DNA of 35,041 bases from Gammaproteobacteria bacterium (GTDB lineage: Bacteria; Pseudomonadota; Gammaproteobacteria; Arenicellales; JAJDZL01): assembly GCA_022823405.1 (NCBI GenBank), contig JAJDXD010000065.1, forward strand, positions 1 to 35,041, read 5' to 3'. The notes under the pieces were generated by a model, which saw only the letters and a program-made list of their open reading frames with translations, was not told where the DNA came from and searched no databases. Positions 15,339-25,181 of this stretch are shown here, piece by piece; the stretch's first letter is position 1, and the number at the start of each line of letters is the position of its first letter. Both the position numbers and the translations under genes were made by a program.

Positions 15339-18300
15339 ATGGCGGTAGCGGCTGCAAAAATCAGGTCTGTTCAGGATGAGGCACTGAATCTAGGGCCATT
15401 GCGATTTATAACCGCAACTAGCTTGTTCGATGGTCATGATGCGGCGATAAACGTGATGCGCCGAATCCTGCAGAGTTCCGGTGCCGAAGTGATTCATCTG
15501 GGGCATAACCGATCAGTTCGTGAGGTAGTAACCGCCGCAGTTCAGGAAGACGCTGATGGAATCGCTGTCAGTTCCTATCAAGGTGGCCATATCGAATACT
15601 TCAAGTACATCTTGGATATGCTGGAAGAATACGGACGCTCAGACATTCACGTATTCGGCGGTGGGGGTGGTGTCATCGTACCCCACGAAATTGAAGAGTT
15701 GCACCAGTATGGTGTCGCCCGCATTTTCTCTCCAGAAGACGGTCAGCAGATGGGTCTGCAGGGGATGATTGATGCAATGCTCAAGATCTGCTGTTCCAAA
15801 CCGAGATCGCATAGCGCAATCTTGACCGACAGTTTGCAGCGTGGCGACTTTACAGACTTGGCTGTACTGATCAGTGCGCTTGAAGGCGGCTCCTCTGAAG
15901 CCGTCAATTTTGTTCGGAAAATGGCCAAAGTCGGTAGCGGACCTCCAATTCTGGGGATTACGGGAACTGGTGGCTCAGGCAAGTCGTCACTGACTGATGA
16001 GCTGGTGCGTAGAATTCGACTTTATGGCGAAGCAAAAACTCGAGTTGCCATCTTAGCGGTTGATCCCAGCCGCAAGAAAACTGGCGGTGCGCTGCTTGGT
16101 GATCGAATCCGTATGAATGCTGCAGATTCCGATCAGATCTATTTTCGTTCGATTGCCACCCGAGATGCGAGCGGAGATGTACCCGGGTGTTTGGACGATG
16201 TAATCAAGGCCTGCAAATATTGGAATTTTGATCTGATCATCGTGGAAACACCTGGAATCGGTCAAGGGGATACGGGAATTGTTTCGTATGTTGATCGCTC
16301 GATTTATGTGATGACTCCTGAATATGGATCGGCAAGTCAGCTTGAGAAAATCGATATGCTGGATTTTGCAGATCTGGTGGCAATCAATAAATTTGATACC
16401 AGAGGCGCTGAGGACGCTTACCGGGATGTGTGTCGACAGGTGCAGAGAAATCAAATGGCTTTTGATCAGAATTACACTGAAATGCCAGTCTTTGGCACCA
16501 TTTCCTCCCGATTTAACGACGACGGCATCACAGCGCTATATCAGGAGATTGTTAATCTGCTAGGTGTTCCGGCAAAAAGCAGTCGCTTCCCACCACTGGC
16601 AGAATCCAAATATTCTTCGGCTCGTACGGGAGTGATTCCTAGCGAAAGGAGTGGGTATCTCGCGGAAATATCTGCGACAGCCAGAGGGTATCGCAGTAAT
16701 GTCGAAGCACAGGCACAATTGGTGAGAGAAATTCAGCAGTTGAATGCCGCGCTGGAAATGATTGGAGAGACTGACACTCAAGAACTTACAGCATTGCGGG
16801 AAGCCTTGCGGAATAGAGAGCTCAGAGTCGAAAAATTTTCTGCTCAGACGCTCAATGACTGGCAATCGAAAGTTGCGACGTATCGGCAGGAAATGAACGA
16901 ATCCAGGTATTCAGAAACCATTTCCGGTACGCGGGTGCCAAAAATTGCCTTACCGCGTTTTTCCGATCACGGCGATCTGCTTCGTTGGCTGATGCTGGAA
17001 AATTTACCTGGTGTTTTCCCTTTTACGGGTGGTGTGTTTCCATTCAAGCGCGAGGACGAAGATCCCACTCGCATGTTTGCCGGTGAAGGTGGACCCTCCA
17101 AAACCAATCGCCGATTCAAGCTCTTGTCCAGTCATTCGGAAGCCAAGCGGCTGTCGACCGCATTCGATTCCGTTTCTTTGTATGGTTTCGATCCCGATGA
17201 ACGGCCCGATATTTTTGGAAAAGTCGGCAACTCGGGTGTCTCAATTGCAACGCTGGATGACATGAAGGATCTATACAGCGGATTTGATCTTTGCAGCCCA
17301 CGCACTTCGGTGTCCATGACAATTAATGGTCCCGCACCAACCTATCTTGCCTTCATGCTCAATACCGCCATTGACCAGCAATTCGAAGCGTTTGAAAGTG
17401 AACAGGGTCGTACTCCGAACGCAGAAGAGGCTGAGAATCTCAGAGCACATGCGCTGCGTCAGGTGAGAGGAACAGTACAGGCTGATATTTTGAAAGAAGA
17501 CCAGGGGCAAAACACCTGTATTTTTTCAACTGAGTTCAGTCTGCGCCTGATGGGAGATATTCAGGAGTATTTCATTGAAAATGAAGTCAAAAATTTCTAC
17601 TCGGTTTCAATTTCAGGCTATCACATTGCGGAAGCTGGCGCAAACCCCATCTCACAACTTGCGTTTACTTTGGCGAATGCGTTCACCTATGTGGAAATGT
17701 ATCTCTCAAGAGGTATGCACATTGATGATTTCGCACCTAATCTGTCATTTTTCTTCTCCAACGGGCTTGATGCTGAATACACCGTCATGGGACGGGTTGC
17801 GAGGCGCATCTGGGCGGTCGCACTAAAAGAACGATATGGTGCAAACACCAGGAGTCAGCGCCTCAAATACCACATTCAAACTTCGGGACGTTCGCTGCAT
17901 GCGCAGGAAATTGATTTCAATGACATTCGTACCACCTTGCAGGCTTTGATTGCCGTATATGACAACTGCAACAGCCTGCATACCAATGCTTACGATGAGG
18001 CGATCACAACACCGACCGAGGAGTCTGTGCGTCGCGCAGTGGCCATTCAACTCATTATCAACAAGGAATGGGGCCTCGCTCGCAACGATAACCCGAATCA
18101 GGGAAGTTTTATTCTTGAAGAATTAACCGATCTTGTTGAAGAGGCGGTACTCTGCGAGTTTGATGCCATATCCAGACGAGGTGGTGTTCTTGGTGCAATG
18201 GAAACAGGTTATCAGCGAGGTCGCATCCAGGACCAGTCGCTCTACTATGAGCGACTCAAGCATGATGGAACCCTGCCAATTGTGGGGGTAAACACCTTTT

Positions 18301-18563
18301 TGAACCCAGATGCTTCACAGGATGCGACGATCGAACTTGCCAGATCAACCGAAGCCGAAAAAATATCTCAGTTGGAGAGATTGCGTGAGTTTCATACCCG
18401 TCATCGCGAACAGTCGCCGGCAGCACTAGAGGAGTTGAAATCAGCGGTACTTGAGGGACGTAACGTATTCGCTGAACTGATGTCGACGGTGCGTTATTGC
18501 TCAGTCGGTCAAATCACATCGACTTTGTTTGAAGTTGGCGGCAAATATCGTCGCAACATGTAA
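15339..18563 (+). CDS. icmF: Fused isobutyryl-CoA mutase (IcmF)
   Basis: A 1074-residue three-part coenzyme-B12 enzyme. First is a B12-binding domain, with FDGHDAAINVM near residue 29, AVSSYQGGH, and VFGGGGGVI. A MeaB/MeaI-type G-protein chaperone domain follows, with P-loop GTGGSGKSSLTDE near residue 208. The mutase TIM barrel runs from about residue 540 to the end. This order is diagnostic of IcmF rather than ordinary methylmalonyl-CoA mutase. At the substrate-selecting position, Gln724 in GQNTCIF stands where methylmalonyl-CoA mutases have Arg in VRNTYIF, which fits an uncharged acyl-CoA. It interconverts isobutyryl-CoA and n-butyryl-CoA; characterised IcmFs also convert isovaleryl-CoA to pivalyl-CoA. 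It faces away from the nuclease-like gene and is followed by a stem-loop at 18569-18603. Confidence 0.95.
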   Translation: MAVAAAKIRSVQDEALNLGPLRFITATSLFDGHDAAINVMRRILQSSGAEVIHLGHNRSVREVVTAAVQEDADGIAVSSYQGGHIEYFKYILDMLEEYGRSDIHVFGGGGGVIVPHEIEELHQYGVARIFSPEDGQQMGLQGMIDAMLKICCSKPRSHSAILTDSLQRGDFTDLAVLISALEGGSSEAVNFVRKMAKVGSGPPILGITGTGGSGKSSLTDELVRRIRLYGEAKTRVAILAVDPSRKKTGGALLGDRIRMNAADSDQIYFRSIATRDASGDVPGCLDDVIKACKYWNFDLIIVETPGIGQGDTGIVSYVDRSIYVMTPEYGSASQLEKIDMLDFADLVAINKFDTRGAEDAYRDVCRQVQRNQMAFDQNYTEMPVFGTISSRFNDDGITALYQEIVNLLGVPAKSSRFPPLAESKYSSARTGVIPSERSGYLAEISATARGYRSNVEAQAQLVREIQQLNAALEMIGETDTQELTALREALRNRELRVEKFSAQTLNDWQSKVATYRQEMNESRYSETISGTRVPKIALPRFSDHGDLLRWLMLENLPGVFPFTGGVFPFKREDEDPTRMFAGEGGPSKTNRRFKLLSSHSEAKRLSTAFDSVSLYGFDPDERPDIFGKVGNSGVSIATLDDMKDLYSGFDLCSPRTSVSMTINGPAPTYLAFMLNTAIDQQFEAFESEQGRTPNAEEAENLRAHALRQVRGTVQADILKEDQGQNTCIFSTEFSLRLMGDIQEYFIENEVKNFYSVSISGYHIAEAGANPISQLAFTLANAFTYVEMYLSRGMHIDDFAPNLSFFFSNGLDAEYTVMGRVARRIWAVALKERYGANTRSQRLKYHIQTSGRSLHAQEIDFNDIRTTLQALIAVYDNCNSLHTNAYDEAITTPTEESVRRAVAIQLIINKEWGLARNDNPNQGSFILEELTDLVEEAVLCEFDAISRRGGVLGAMETGYQRGRIQDQSLYYERLKHDGTLPIVGVNTFLNPDASQDATIELARSTEAEKISQLERLREFHTRHREQSPAALEELKSAVLEGRNVFAELMSTVRYCSVGQITSTLFEVGGKYRRNM

Positions 18564-18568
18564 TGTCC

Positions 18569-18603
18569 GGTGATATTTTGTTCTTCTAAAGAGCAAAATC
18601 ACC
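18569..18603 (+). terminator. Stem-loop directly after icmF
   Basis: Starting 5 nt after the icmF stop, GGTGAT...TTCTT pairs with AAGAGC...ATCACC. The stem has about 15 pairs with a two-base bulge, one G-T wobble and a three-base loop. No T tract follows, so it is not a classical intrinsic terminator. It could stabilise the 3' end of the icmF transcript or weaken readthrough into the SDR gene 60 nt further on. Confidence 0.45.
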
Positions 18604-18663
18604 CACTCAAGCCACTCATTACTCCAGAGATAATCCTTGATTTGAGTTAAACTCCGTATAGCG

Positions 18664-19413
18664 TTGCGTTCACTTTTTGACATCCAAAATTGCGTCGTAG
18701 CCGTGGCTGGTGCCGCAGGTGGCCTGGGATCCGTTATCGCCGCTGAACTGGCTTCCAGAGGGTGCCTTCTTTCACTGTTTGACAAGAACGCGGAAGCACT
18801 TGAAGCACTAACCTGTAATCTGCCGTCTGCTCACAGTCAAGTTTTTGATGCAACCAAAGAAAGCGACTGTGAGTCAGTGTTCGATTCCTGTGTCGCTCGC
18901 TGGGGTCGAATTGATGGATTTGTCAATTGCGTCGGCGATTTTGCAGTCATCCAGGCAACAGAAATGCCAGTAGAGGTGTTTTCGCATATTCTTGAAACCA
19001 ACGTAACTGCGGCACTATCAATGTGTCAACATGCGGCAAAACATATGATTCCGAACCGATACGGGAGAATTATCAATATTGCATCGGTTTCAGATTCGGT
19101 TGCGAATCCCGGTTACGCTGCCTATGCGGCCAGCAAGTCCGCACTGACTCACATGACTCGGGTGATGGCAGTCGAATGGGCGCAGTATTCGATTACAGCG
19201 AATGCAATCAGTCCCGCCTTGTGCGAAACCAATCTTACCCGATCTTTTCTCGCACAGGGCAACAACTTAGAATACGCAAAATCAAAAATTAGAATGAATC
19301 GATTGCTGGAACCTGAAGATATCTTGGGTGCGGTGATCTTACTTCTTTCACCAGGTGGCAGTTTTATTACAGGTCAGGCAATTTACGTCGATGGAGGTCG
19401 AACAATAGCATGA
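18664..19413 (+). CDS. Short-chain dehydrogenase/reductase
   Basis: A 249-residue classical SDR. The N-terminal cofactor-binding motif is GAAGGLG (about residues 16-22) after a strand VVAVA. The catalytic serine lies in NIASVSDSV, and the YxxxK pair in YAAYAASKSALTHM. The C-terminus has GGSFITGQAIYVDGGR, typical of FabG-like enzymes. The start is TTG at 18664, as no ATG lies before the cofactor motif. It overlaps the following MFS gene by 4 nt (ATGA), so the two are translationally coupled. The substrate cannot be deduced; a hydroxyacyl or 3-oxoacyl compound linked to branched-chain acyl-CoA metabolism is possible from context only. Confidence 0.88.
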   Translation: MRSLFDIQNCVVAVAGAAGGLGSVIAAELASRGCLLSLFDKNAEALEALTCNLPSAHSQVFDATKESDCESVFDSCVARWGRIDGFVNCVGDFAVIQATEMPVEVFSHILETNVTAALSMCQHAAKHMIPNRYGRIINIASVSDSVANPGYAAYAASKSALTHMTRVMAVEWAQYSITANAISPALCETNLTRSFLAQGNNLEYAKSKIRMNRLLEPEDILGAVILLLSPGGSFITGQAIYVDGGRTIA

Positions 19414-20627
19414 GCGATAAACTTGGGACCCTGCCCAATATGCGATTGAATGTACTGATACTTTCCCTGTGTCAGGCTTGCCTCTTTACCGCCAATGCGG
19501 TATTGATCGCATCGGCTGCATTAGTTGGGTTCGCACTGGCACCCGACCCCATGTATGCGACTCTCCCGGTTGGAGCGGTATTCCTTTTTGGAATGGGATT
19601 TGCATTGCCTGCATCTATCTTAATGAAGTATATCGGTCGCAGAAATGGGTTTCAGCTTGGTCTGGTGTTTTCCATTTCTGGCGCATGTTTGTCCGGTTTT
19701 GCCGTTACCCAACAAAGTTTCGTGTTGTTCTGCTTCGGTATCGCATTGATCGGAGTCGGAAATGCGTTTGGTGGATTCTACCGATTCGCAGCGGCTGATG
19801 TTTCAACAGAGAGTTATCGTAGTCGTGCAATTTCCTATGTATTAGCGGGCAGTGTTGTTGCCGCATTTATTGGTCCGAATCTGGTTGCGTTGACAAAAAA
19901 TTCGCTCATTGATGCAACTTTTGCCGGTTCTTACTACACACTTGTGGTGGTTTACTCAATTTCACTCATTCTGGTATCTTTTCTCAAAGTGCCAGAAGTT
20001 AAAAAGTCAAATGTAATTGAAGAAAAACGACCGCTTCGAGAGGTTGCAAAACAGCCAGAATTTCTGCTTGCAGTAGTCAGTGCAACGGTCGGTTACGGAG
20101 TGATGAACTTACTGATGACTTCGACTCCTTTAGCGATGAATGTTCGCGACATGAGTTTCGGACTCACAGCTCTGGTCATTCAGTGGCATATTTTTTCCAT
20201 GTTTGCACCGTCTTTTTTCACCGGTCACCTGGTTCGGAAATTCGGAGACTTAAGTATTATCGGCGCTGGTGTAGTTTTGCTCTTTCTTTCCATTCTGGTT
20301 GCATTTGTTTTGGACGACAGTTTTCTCGCTTTCTGCCTCGCATTGATTCTACTTGGACTTGGTTGGAACTTCACGTTCCTTGGCGGTACAACACTTTTGA
20401 CAAAAACGTATCGGGATAGTGAAAAGGCAGTTGTCCAGGGTGTCAATGATCTTTGCGTCTTTTCCATGGTGACATGCACAGCAGTCCTGTCAGGGGTCTT
20501 GCACCATATCTGGGGCTGGTATATTTTGAATGCTGGCGCAACTGTACCGCTCATACTGGTGGCGATGATGGTGATTTGGGTAAAACGCTCTCGGGTCGCC
20601 TCCCCAGCTACTAACCCCGTTACCTGA
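19410..20627 (+). CDS. MFS transporter
   Basis: A 405-residue integral membrane protein with about 12 hydrophobic segments. The first begins at LNVLILSLCQACLFTANAVL and the last ends at LILVAMMVIWVKRS before a short basic tail. A loop between segments 2 and 3 has MKYIGRRNGFQLG, which resembles the MFS motif A (GxxxDRxGRR). A cytoplasmic loop with many Lys and Glu separates the two halves (about residues 190-215). It belongs to the major facilitator superfamily; the cargo is unknown. Its start overlaps the SDR stop, and its own stop directly abuts the stop of the convergent oxidoreductase gene with no base between. Confidence 0.88.
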   Translation: MSDKLGTLPNMRLNVLILSLCQACLFTANAVLIASAALVGFALAPDPMYATLPVGAVFLFGMGFALPASILMKYIGRRNGFQLGLVFSISGACLSGFAVTQQSFVLFCFGIALIGVGNAFGGFYRFAAADVSTESYRSRAISYVLAGSVVAAFIGPNLVALTKNSLIDATFAGSYYTLVVVYSISLILVSFLKVPEVKKSNVIEEKRPLREVAKQPEFLLAVVSATVGYGVMNLLMTSTPLAMNVRDMSFGLTALVIQWHIFSMFAPSFFTGHLVRKFGDLSIIGAGVVLLFLSILVAFVLDDSFLAFCLALILLGLGWNFTFLGGTTLLTKTYRDSEKAVVQGVNDLCVFSMVTCTAVLSGVLHHIWGWYILNAGATVPLILVAMMVIWVKRSRVASPATNPVT

Positions 20628-21506
20628 TCACTTCGAATACAGCCTGAACAAGGCACTGTGGTCGAGCCTGCCCTCGCCACGCTGAACGAGTTTGTCATAG
20701 AGATCATGGCAGAGCTGGGTAGACGGTAGTTCTATGCCGATTGCTGATGCGAAATCGAGTGCTTGATTCAAGTCTTTTTTCTGAGTTGTTGCAGTACCAC
20801 CAGGTCGAAAATTGTCTTCAATCATTCGTCGACCATGAACCTCCAGAATTTTTGAGCCGGCAAAACCTCCGCTCAGCGCTGCCCAAACCTGGTCCAGGTT
20901 CGCTCCCCCATGTTGCGCTAACGCAAACGCTTCAGATACCGCACCGATGGTTAAGCCAACAATGATTTGATTGGCCGCTTTTGCAATTTGGCCGCAGCCG
21001 ATTTCTCCAATATGAGTAACCTGCTTTCCGAGTGCATTCAGAACCGGCTTTACACGCTCCATGTCCGACTCGGACGCACCAACCATGATTGATAGGGTGC
21101 CATCAATCGCACCAATTTCTCCACCGGATACAGGCGCGTCGACATATCCAACGGATTTTTGATGGAATATCTCGGCGAACCCCCGGGTTGCCTGAACTTC
21201 AGTGGTGCCCATGTCAATCACGATCGAACCTTCACGAATACCGTGAACGACACCTGAATCACCCAATAAAACAGATTCGACAGCTGGCGTGTCTGATACC
21301 ATGCATATGACCATGTCCACCTTTGCTGCAACGTCCATTGGAGAGTGAGCAGTTGCGAACCCTTCAGATTCCAGTTCCCTCAGTGCTGGAAGACTGCGAT
21401 TGAAAACGATTAAATTTGCTCCCGACTTCCTAAGGTTGCGTGCCATCGGTTTACCCATCAGACCGAGTCCAATCAATCCGATTTTTGTTGTCTTCAGAGC
21501 ACGCAT
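20628..21506 (-). CDS. 3-hydroxyisobutyrate dehydrogenase / tartronate semialdehyde reductase family protein
   Basis: A 292-residue beta-hydroxyacid dehydrogenase. The N-terminal Rossmann motif is IGLIGLGLMGKPMARNL. The substrate-binding block is DAPVSGGEIGAIDGTLSIMVG, and the catalytic lysine is in GCGQIAKAANQIIVG. The sequence GGE-AIDGTLS is close to 2-hydroxy-3-oxopropionate reductase (GarR), whereas a role in valine degradation (MmsB) would fit the acyl-CoA neighbourhood; motifs cannot decide between them. Residue after strand 2 is Asn-Arg-Ser (VFNRS), which suggests NADP rather than NAD use. It is convergent with the MFS gene and divergent from tgt. Confidence 0.88.
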   Translation of the reverse strand: MRALKTTKIGLIGLGLMGKPMARNLRKSGANLIVFNRSLPALRELESEGFATAHSPMDVAAKVDMVICMVSDTPAVESVLLGDSGVVHGIREGSIVIDMGTTEVQATRGFAEIFHQKSVGYVDAPVSGGEIGAIDGTLSIMVGASESDMERVKPVLNALGKQVTHIGEIGCGQIAKAANQIIVGLTIGAVSEAFALAQHGGANLDQVWAALSGGFAGSKILEVHGRRMIEDNFRPGGTATTQKKDLNQALDFASAIGIELPSTQLCHDLYDKLVQRGEGRLDHSALFRLYSK

Positions 21507-21581
21507 ATTCTTTCTCCGCTGCTAGATTGAGGCTCACCATCGACTGGTAGATAATATTTTGGCATCTTTCTTCAATTTTAA

Positions 21582-22688
<1,107 letters not shown>

Positions 22689-22753
22689 TGTGAGAGCCGT
22701 ACTCGTAAAAATTAACGCTTTGACCCGAAAAGCCGGTGATTTCAGATTTTGAG

Positions 22754-22782
22754 TTGTGAACTAGGCTTTGAAATGTTAAAAT
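22754..22782 (+). promoter_or_regulatory. Putative sigma-70 promoter of yajC-secDF
   Basis: TTGTGA at 22754-22759 and TAAAAT at 22777-22782 are separated by 17 nt, both near consensus. The predicted start, near 22790, is about 30 nt before the yajC ATG. This would let secretion genes be transcribed independently of tgt. It is a sequence prediction only. Confidence 0.6.
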
Positions 22783-22820
22783 TCACCGCTTGTATCCGAA
22801 TTTGTACTGGGTGAACCTAA

Positions 22821-23258
22821 ATGAGTTTTTTCATATCTGACGCGCTTGCGCAATCAGGCGGTGAAGGAGGCGGATTTTTGAGCCTTGTTCCGCTAATTCT
22901 GATTTTTGTCCTGTTCTATTTTCTATTGATTCGCCCGCAGCAAAAACGGGCAAAGAAGCATAAACAACTCGTTCAATCACTGAAAGTTGGCGATGAGGTC
23001 GTGACCAGTGGTGGTTTAGTCGGAACAATCACTGTTTTGCAGAGTGAGGAAGAGAAAGAGACAGGCGGACATGTTGTCAACTATGTCGGAATCGAAACAC
23101 ACCCGGGTGCATTGGTTTTCCTGCAGCGTGATGCAGTAACGCAGTTACTTCCTGCAGACACCATCAGTGAATTTCGCGCTTGGGCAGATCGAAAGGCCAG
23201 CAAGGGCAAACGCAAAAAGAAATCAGCACCGAAAATTGAACAAGACGGCGAAGATTAA
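22821..23258 (+). CDS. yajC: Preprotein translocase accessory subunit YajC
   Basis: A 145-residue protein with a single transmembrane segment, LSLVPLILIFVLFYFLLIRPQQKRAKKHKQ, ending in the family signature IRPQQKR. A cytoplasmic domain with VGDEVVTSGGLVGTI follows. It associates with SecD-SecF at the inner membrane. The C-terminal tail, rich in Lys and Glu (about residues 115-145), makes it longer than the E. coli protein of 110 residues. It sits 22 nt ahead of secD, preceded by a likely promoter. Confidence 0.95.
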   Translation: MSFFISDALAQSGGEGGGFLSLVPLILIFVLFYFLLIRPQQKRAKKHKQLVQSLKVGDEVVTSGGLVGTITVLQSEEEKETGGHVVNYVGIETHPGALVFLQRDAVTQLLPADTISEFRAWADRKASKGKRKKKSAPKIEQDGED

Positions 23259-23280
23259 GCCTCATCCCCATCTAAATTAA

Positions 23281-25170
23281 ATGAATCAAAACACTTGGTG
23301 GCGCTATCTGCTGATCGCGGCAGTCCTGATTCCGGGATTCTTCTATGCGCTACCAAATATATTTGGCGATGACCCTGGGATTCAAATCAGGGCGGCCAGA
23401 ACTACCGGATTTGACTCGACGTTACTCGCGCGGGTTGAAACTGCCCTGCAACAAGAAGAGATAGTTCCACTTGGCCTGATTTCAGACGATGGCGGTGTTC
23501 GCGTTCGGTTTGAAAGTGCGGAGCAGCAGCTTCAGGCACGTAATGCTCTGCAGGACGCACTGGGCAATCGGTACACCGTCGCGCTAACCCTGGTGTCGTC
23601 GGCACCTGCATGGATGAGTTCACTCGGGCTTCATCCCATGTATCTCGGACTAGACCTGAGAGGTGGTGTCCACTTCCTGATGGAAGTTGATCTGGATAGC
23701 GCTATTAATCGGGCGGAGGACCGATACGTGGAGTCGATTCGTCGAACGCTTCGGGAAAACAACGTTCGATACTCTTCAGCCCGTCGCATGGAAGCAGGCA
23801 GCGGAATCGAAGTCAAGTTTCGGGATGAAGAGCTAAGGAGCGCCGGGATCGATGTAGTCGAAGAGGAGTTGCCCGAACTGGAATTGCAGGAGTTTGAACG
23901 TGAAGGTGAACTCTATCTTGCCGCCAATATGAGTGAAGACGAAATCGATGAGTTGAAGGGGTTTGCCATTGAGCAGAATATTGTGGCGCTTCGCAACCGA
24001 ATTGACGAACTCGGTGTCGCGGAGCCGGTGGTACAAAGACAGGGTGATAGTCGCATTGTCATTCAGCTGCCAGGTGTGCAGGATACTGCAAGGGCGAAAC
24101 GCATACTAGGCCGTACAGCGACGCTTGAAATTCGACTGGTCGATGAAGAGCACGATCTGACCGCAGCATTACAGGGTTCAGTGCCGCCAGGTTCGGCCCT
24201 TTATCAAATGCGCGATGGCTCCCAGATACTGCTCAAAAAACCAGTGATTTATTCCGGTGACAATATCGTTGATGCCGCCGCCAGTCTGGATACACAGACG
24301 GGTGGTCCAATAGTCAGTATCACACTGGACTCTCGCGGTGCATCGATCAATCAGAAAGTTACTGGCGAGAACATTGGCAGACGCATGGCGGTAACGTACA
24401 TCGAGACGCGTTCAGAACCCAAGCGCGATGATGCTGGTCGTATTGTTTTTGACGATCAGGGAAATCCAGTACGGGTAAAGGAACTGGTGGAAGAAGTCAT
24501 TACCGCGCCGGTCATTCGCGACCAATTAGGTCGACGCTTTCAGATTGAGGGGCTTGATAGTGTAACTGAAGCCCGCGATCTGTCGTTGCTACTTCGCGCA
24601 GGTGCATTGGCGGCGCCGGTCGATATTATTGAAGAACGGACAGTCGGTCCAAGTCTAGGACAGCAGAACATTCTTCAGGGCTTGCAATCCGTGATTGTCG
24701 GATTCTTGCTGGTTTTGGTATTCATGATCATCTACTACCGAATTTTTGGACTGGTCGCAAATCTGGCTTTGGCACTTAACCTAGTGCTGATTGTTGCAGT
24801 TCTGTCTGCAATTCAGGCAACTTTGACTTTACCAGGAGTAGCCGGCATTGTCTTGACGGTTGGTATCGCTGTGGATGCCAATGTATTGATTTTCGAAAGA
24901 ATTCGAGAGGAACTACGGAACAGGAATTCGCCGCAGAATAGTATTCGTGTGGGCTATGAACGTGCGTTCTCGACGATCGTCGATGCGAACATCACAACGC
25001 TAATCGCCGCGATTGTTCTGTTCAACTTCGGTACCGGCCCAATCAAGGGCTTTGCAGTGACACTGAGCATTGGCATTGTTACCTCAATGTTTACTGCGAT
25101 ACTTGGCACGCGAACCGTTATTAACCTGATTTATGGCCGTCGGCGCCGAATTTCGGCATTGGCCATCTAG
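23281..25170 (+). CDS. secD: Protein translocase subunit SecD
   Basis: A 629-residue RND-family membrane protein that uses the proton gradient to help pull secreted proteins across the inner membrane. There is one N-terminal transmembrane helix and a large periplasmic region starting with LHPMYLGLDLRGGVHFLMEV, the D1 motif. A cluster of five helices at the C-terminus (about residues 465-620) includes the motif GIAVDANVLIFERIREELR. Length is normal. It is followed 11 nt later by secF; the two act as a complex with YajC. Confidence 0.96.
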   Translation: MNQNTWWRYLLIAAVLIPGFFYALPNIFGDDPGIQIRAARTTGFDSTLLARVETALQQEEIVPLGLISDDGGVRVRFESAEQQLQARNALQDALGNRYTVALTLVSSAPAWMSSLGLHPMYLGLDLRGGVHFLMEVDLDSAINRAEDRYVESIRRTLRENNVRYSSARRMEAGSGIEVKFRDEELRSAGIDVVEEELPELELQEFEREGELYLAANMSEDEIDELKGFAIEQNIVALRNRIDELGVAEPVVQRQGDSRIVIQLPGVQDTARAKRILGRTATLEIRLVDEEHDLTAALQGSVPPGSALYQMRDGSQILLKKPVIYSGDNIVDAAASLDTQTGGPIVSITLDSRGASINQKVTGENIGRRMAVTYIETRSEPKRDDAGRIVFDDQGNPVRVKELVEEVITAPVIRDQLGRRFQIEGLDSVTEARDLSLLLRAGALAAPVDIIEERTVGPSLGQQNILQGLQSVIVGFLLVLVFMIIYYRIFGLVANLALALNLVLIVAVLSAIQATLTLPGVAGIVLTVGIAVDANVLIFERIREELRNRNSPQNSIRVGYERAFSTIVDANITTLIAAIVLFNFGTGPIKGFAVTLSIGIVTSMFTAILGTRTVINLIYGRRRRISALAI

Positions 25171-25181
25171 GAAAACCGAAC

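Noticed and set aside
15339-18563. Methylmalonyl-CoA mutase as the product
   Set aside because: The fused G-protein domain between B12-binding and mutase domains, and Gln in place of the carboxylate-binding Arg, point to IcmF.
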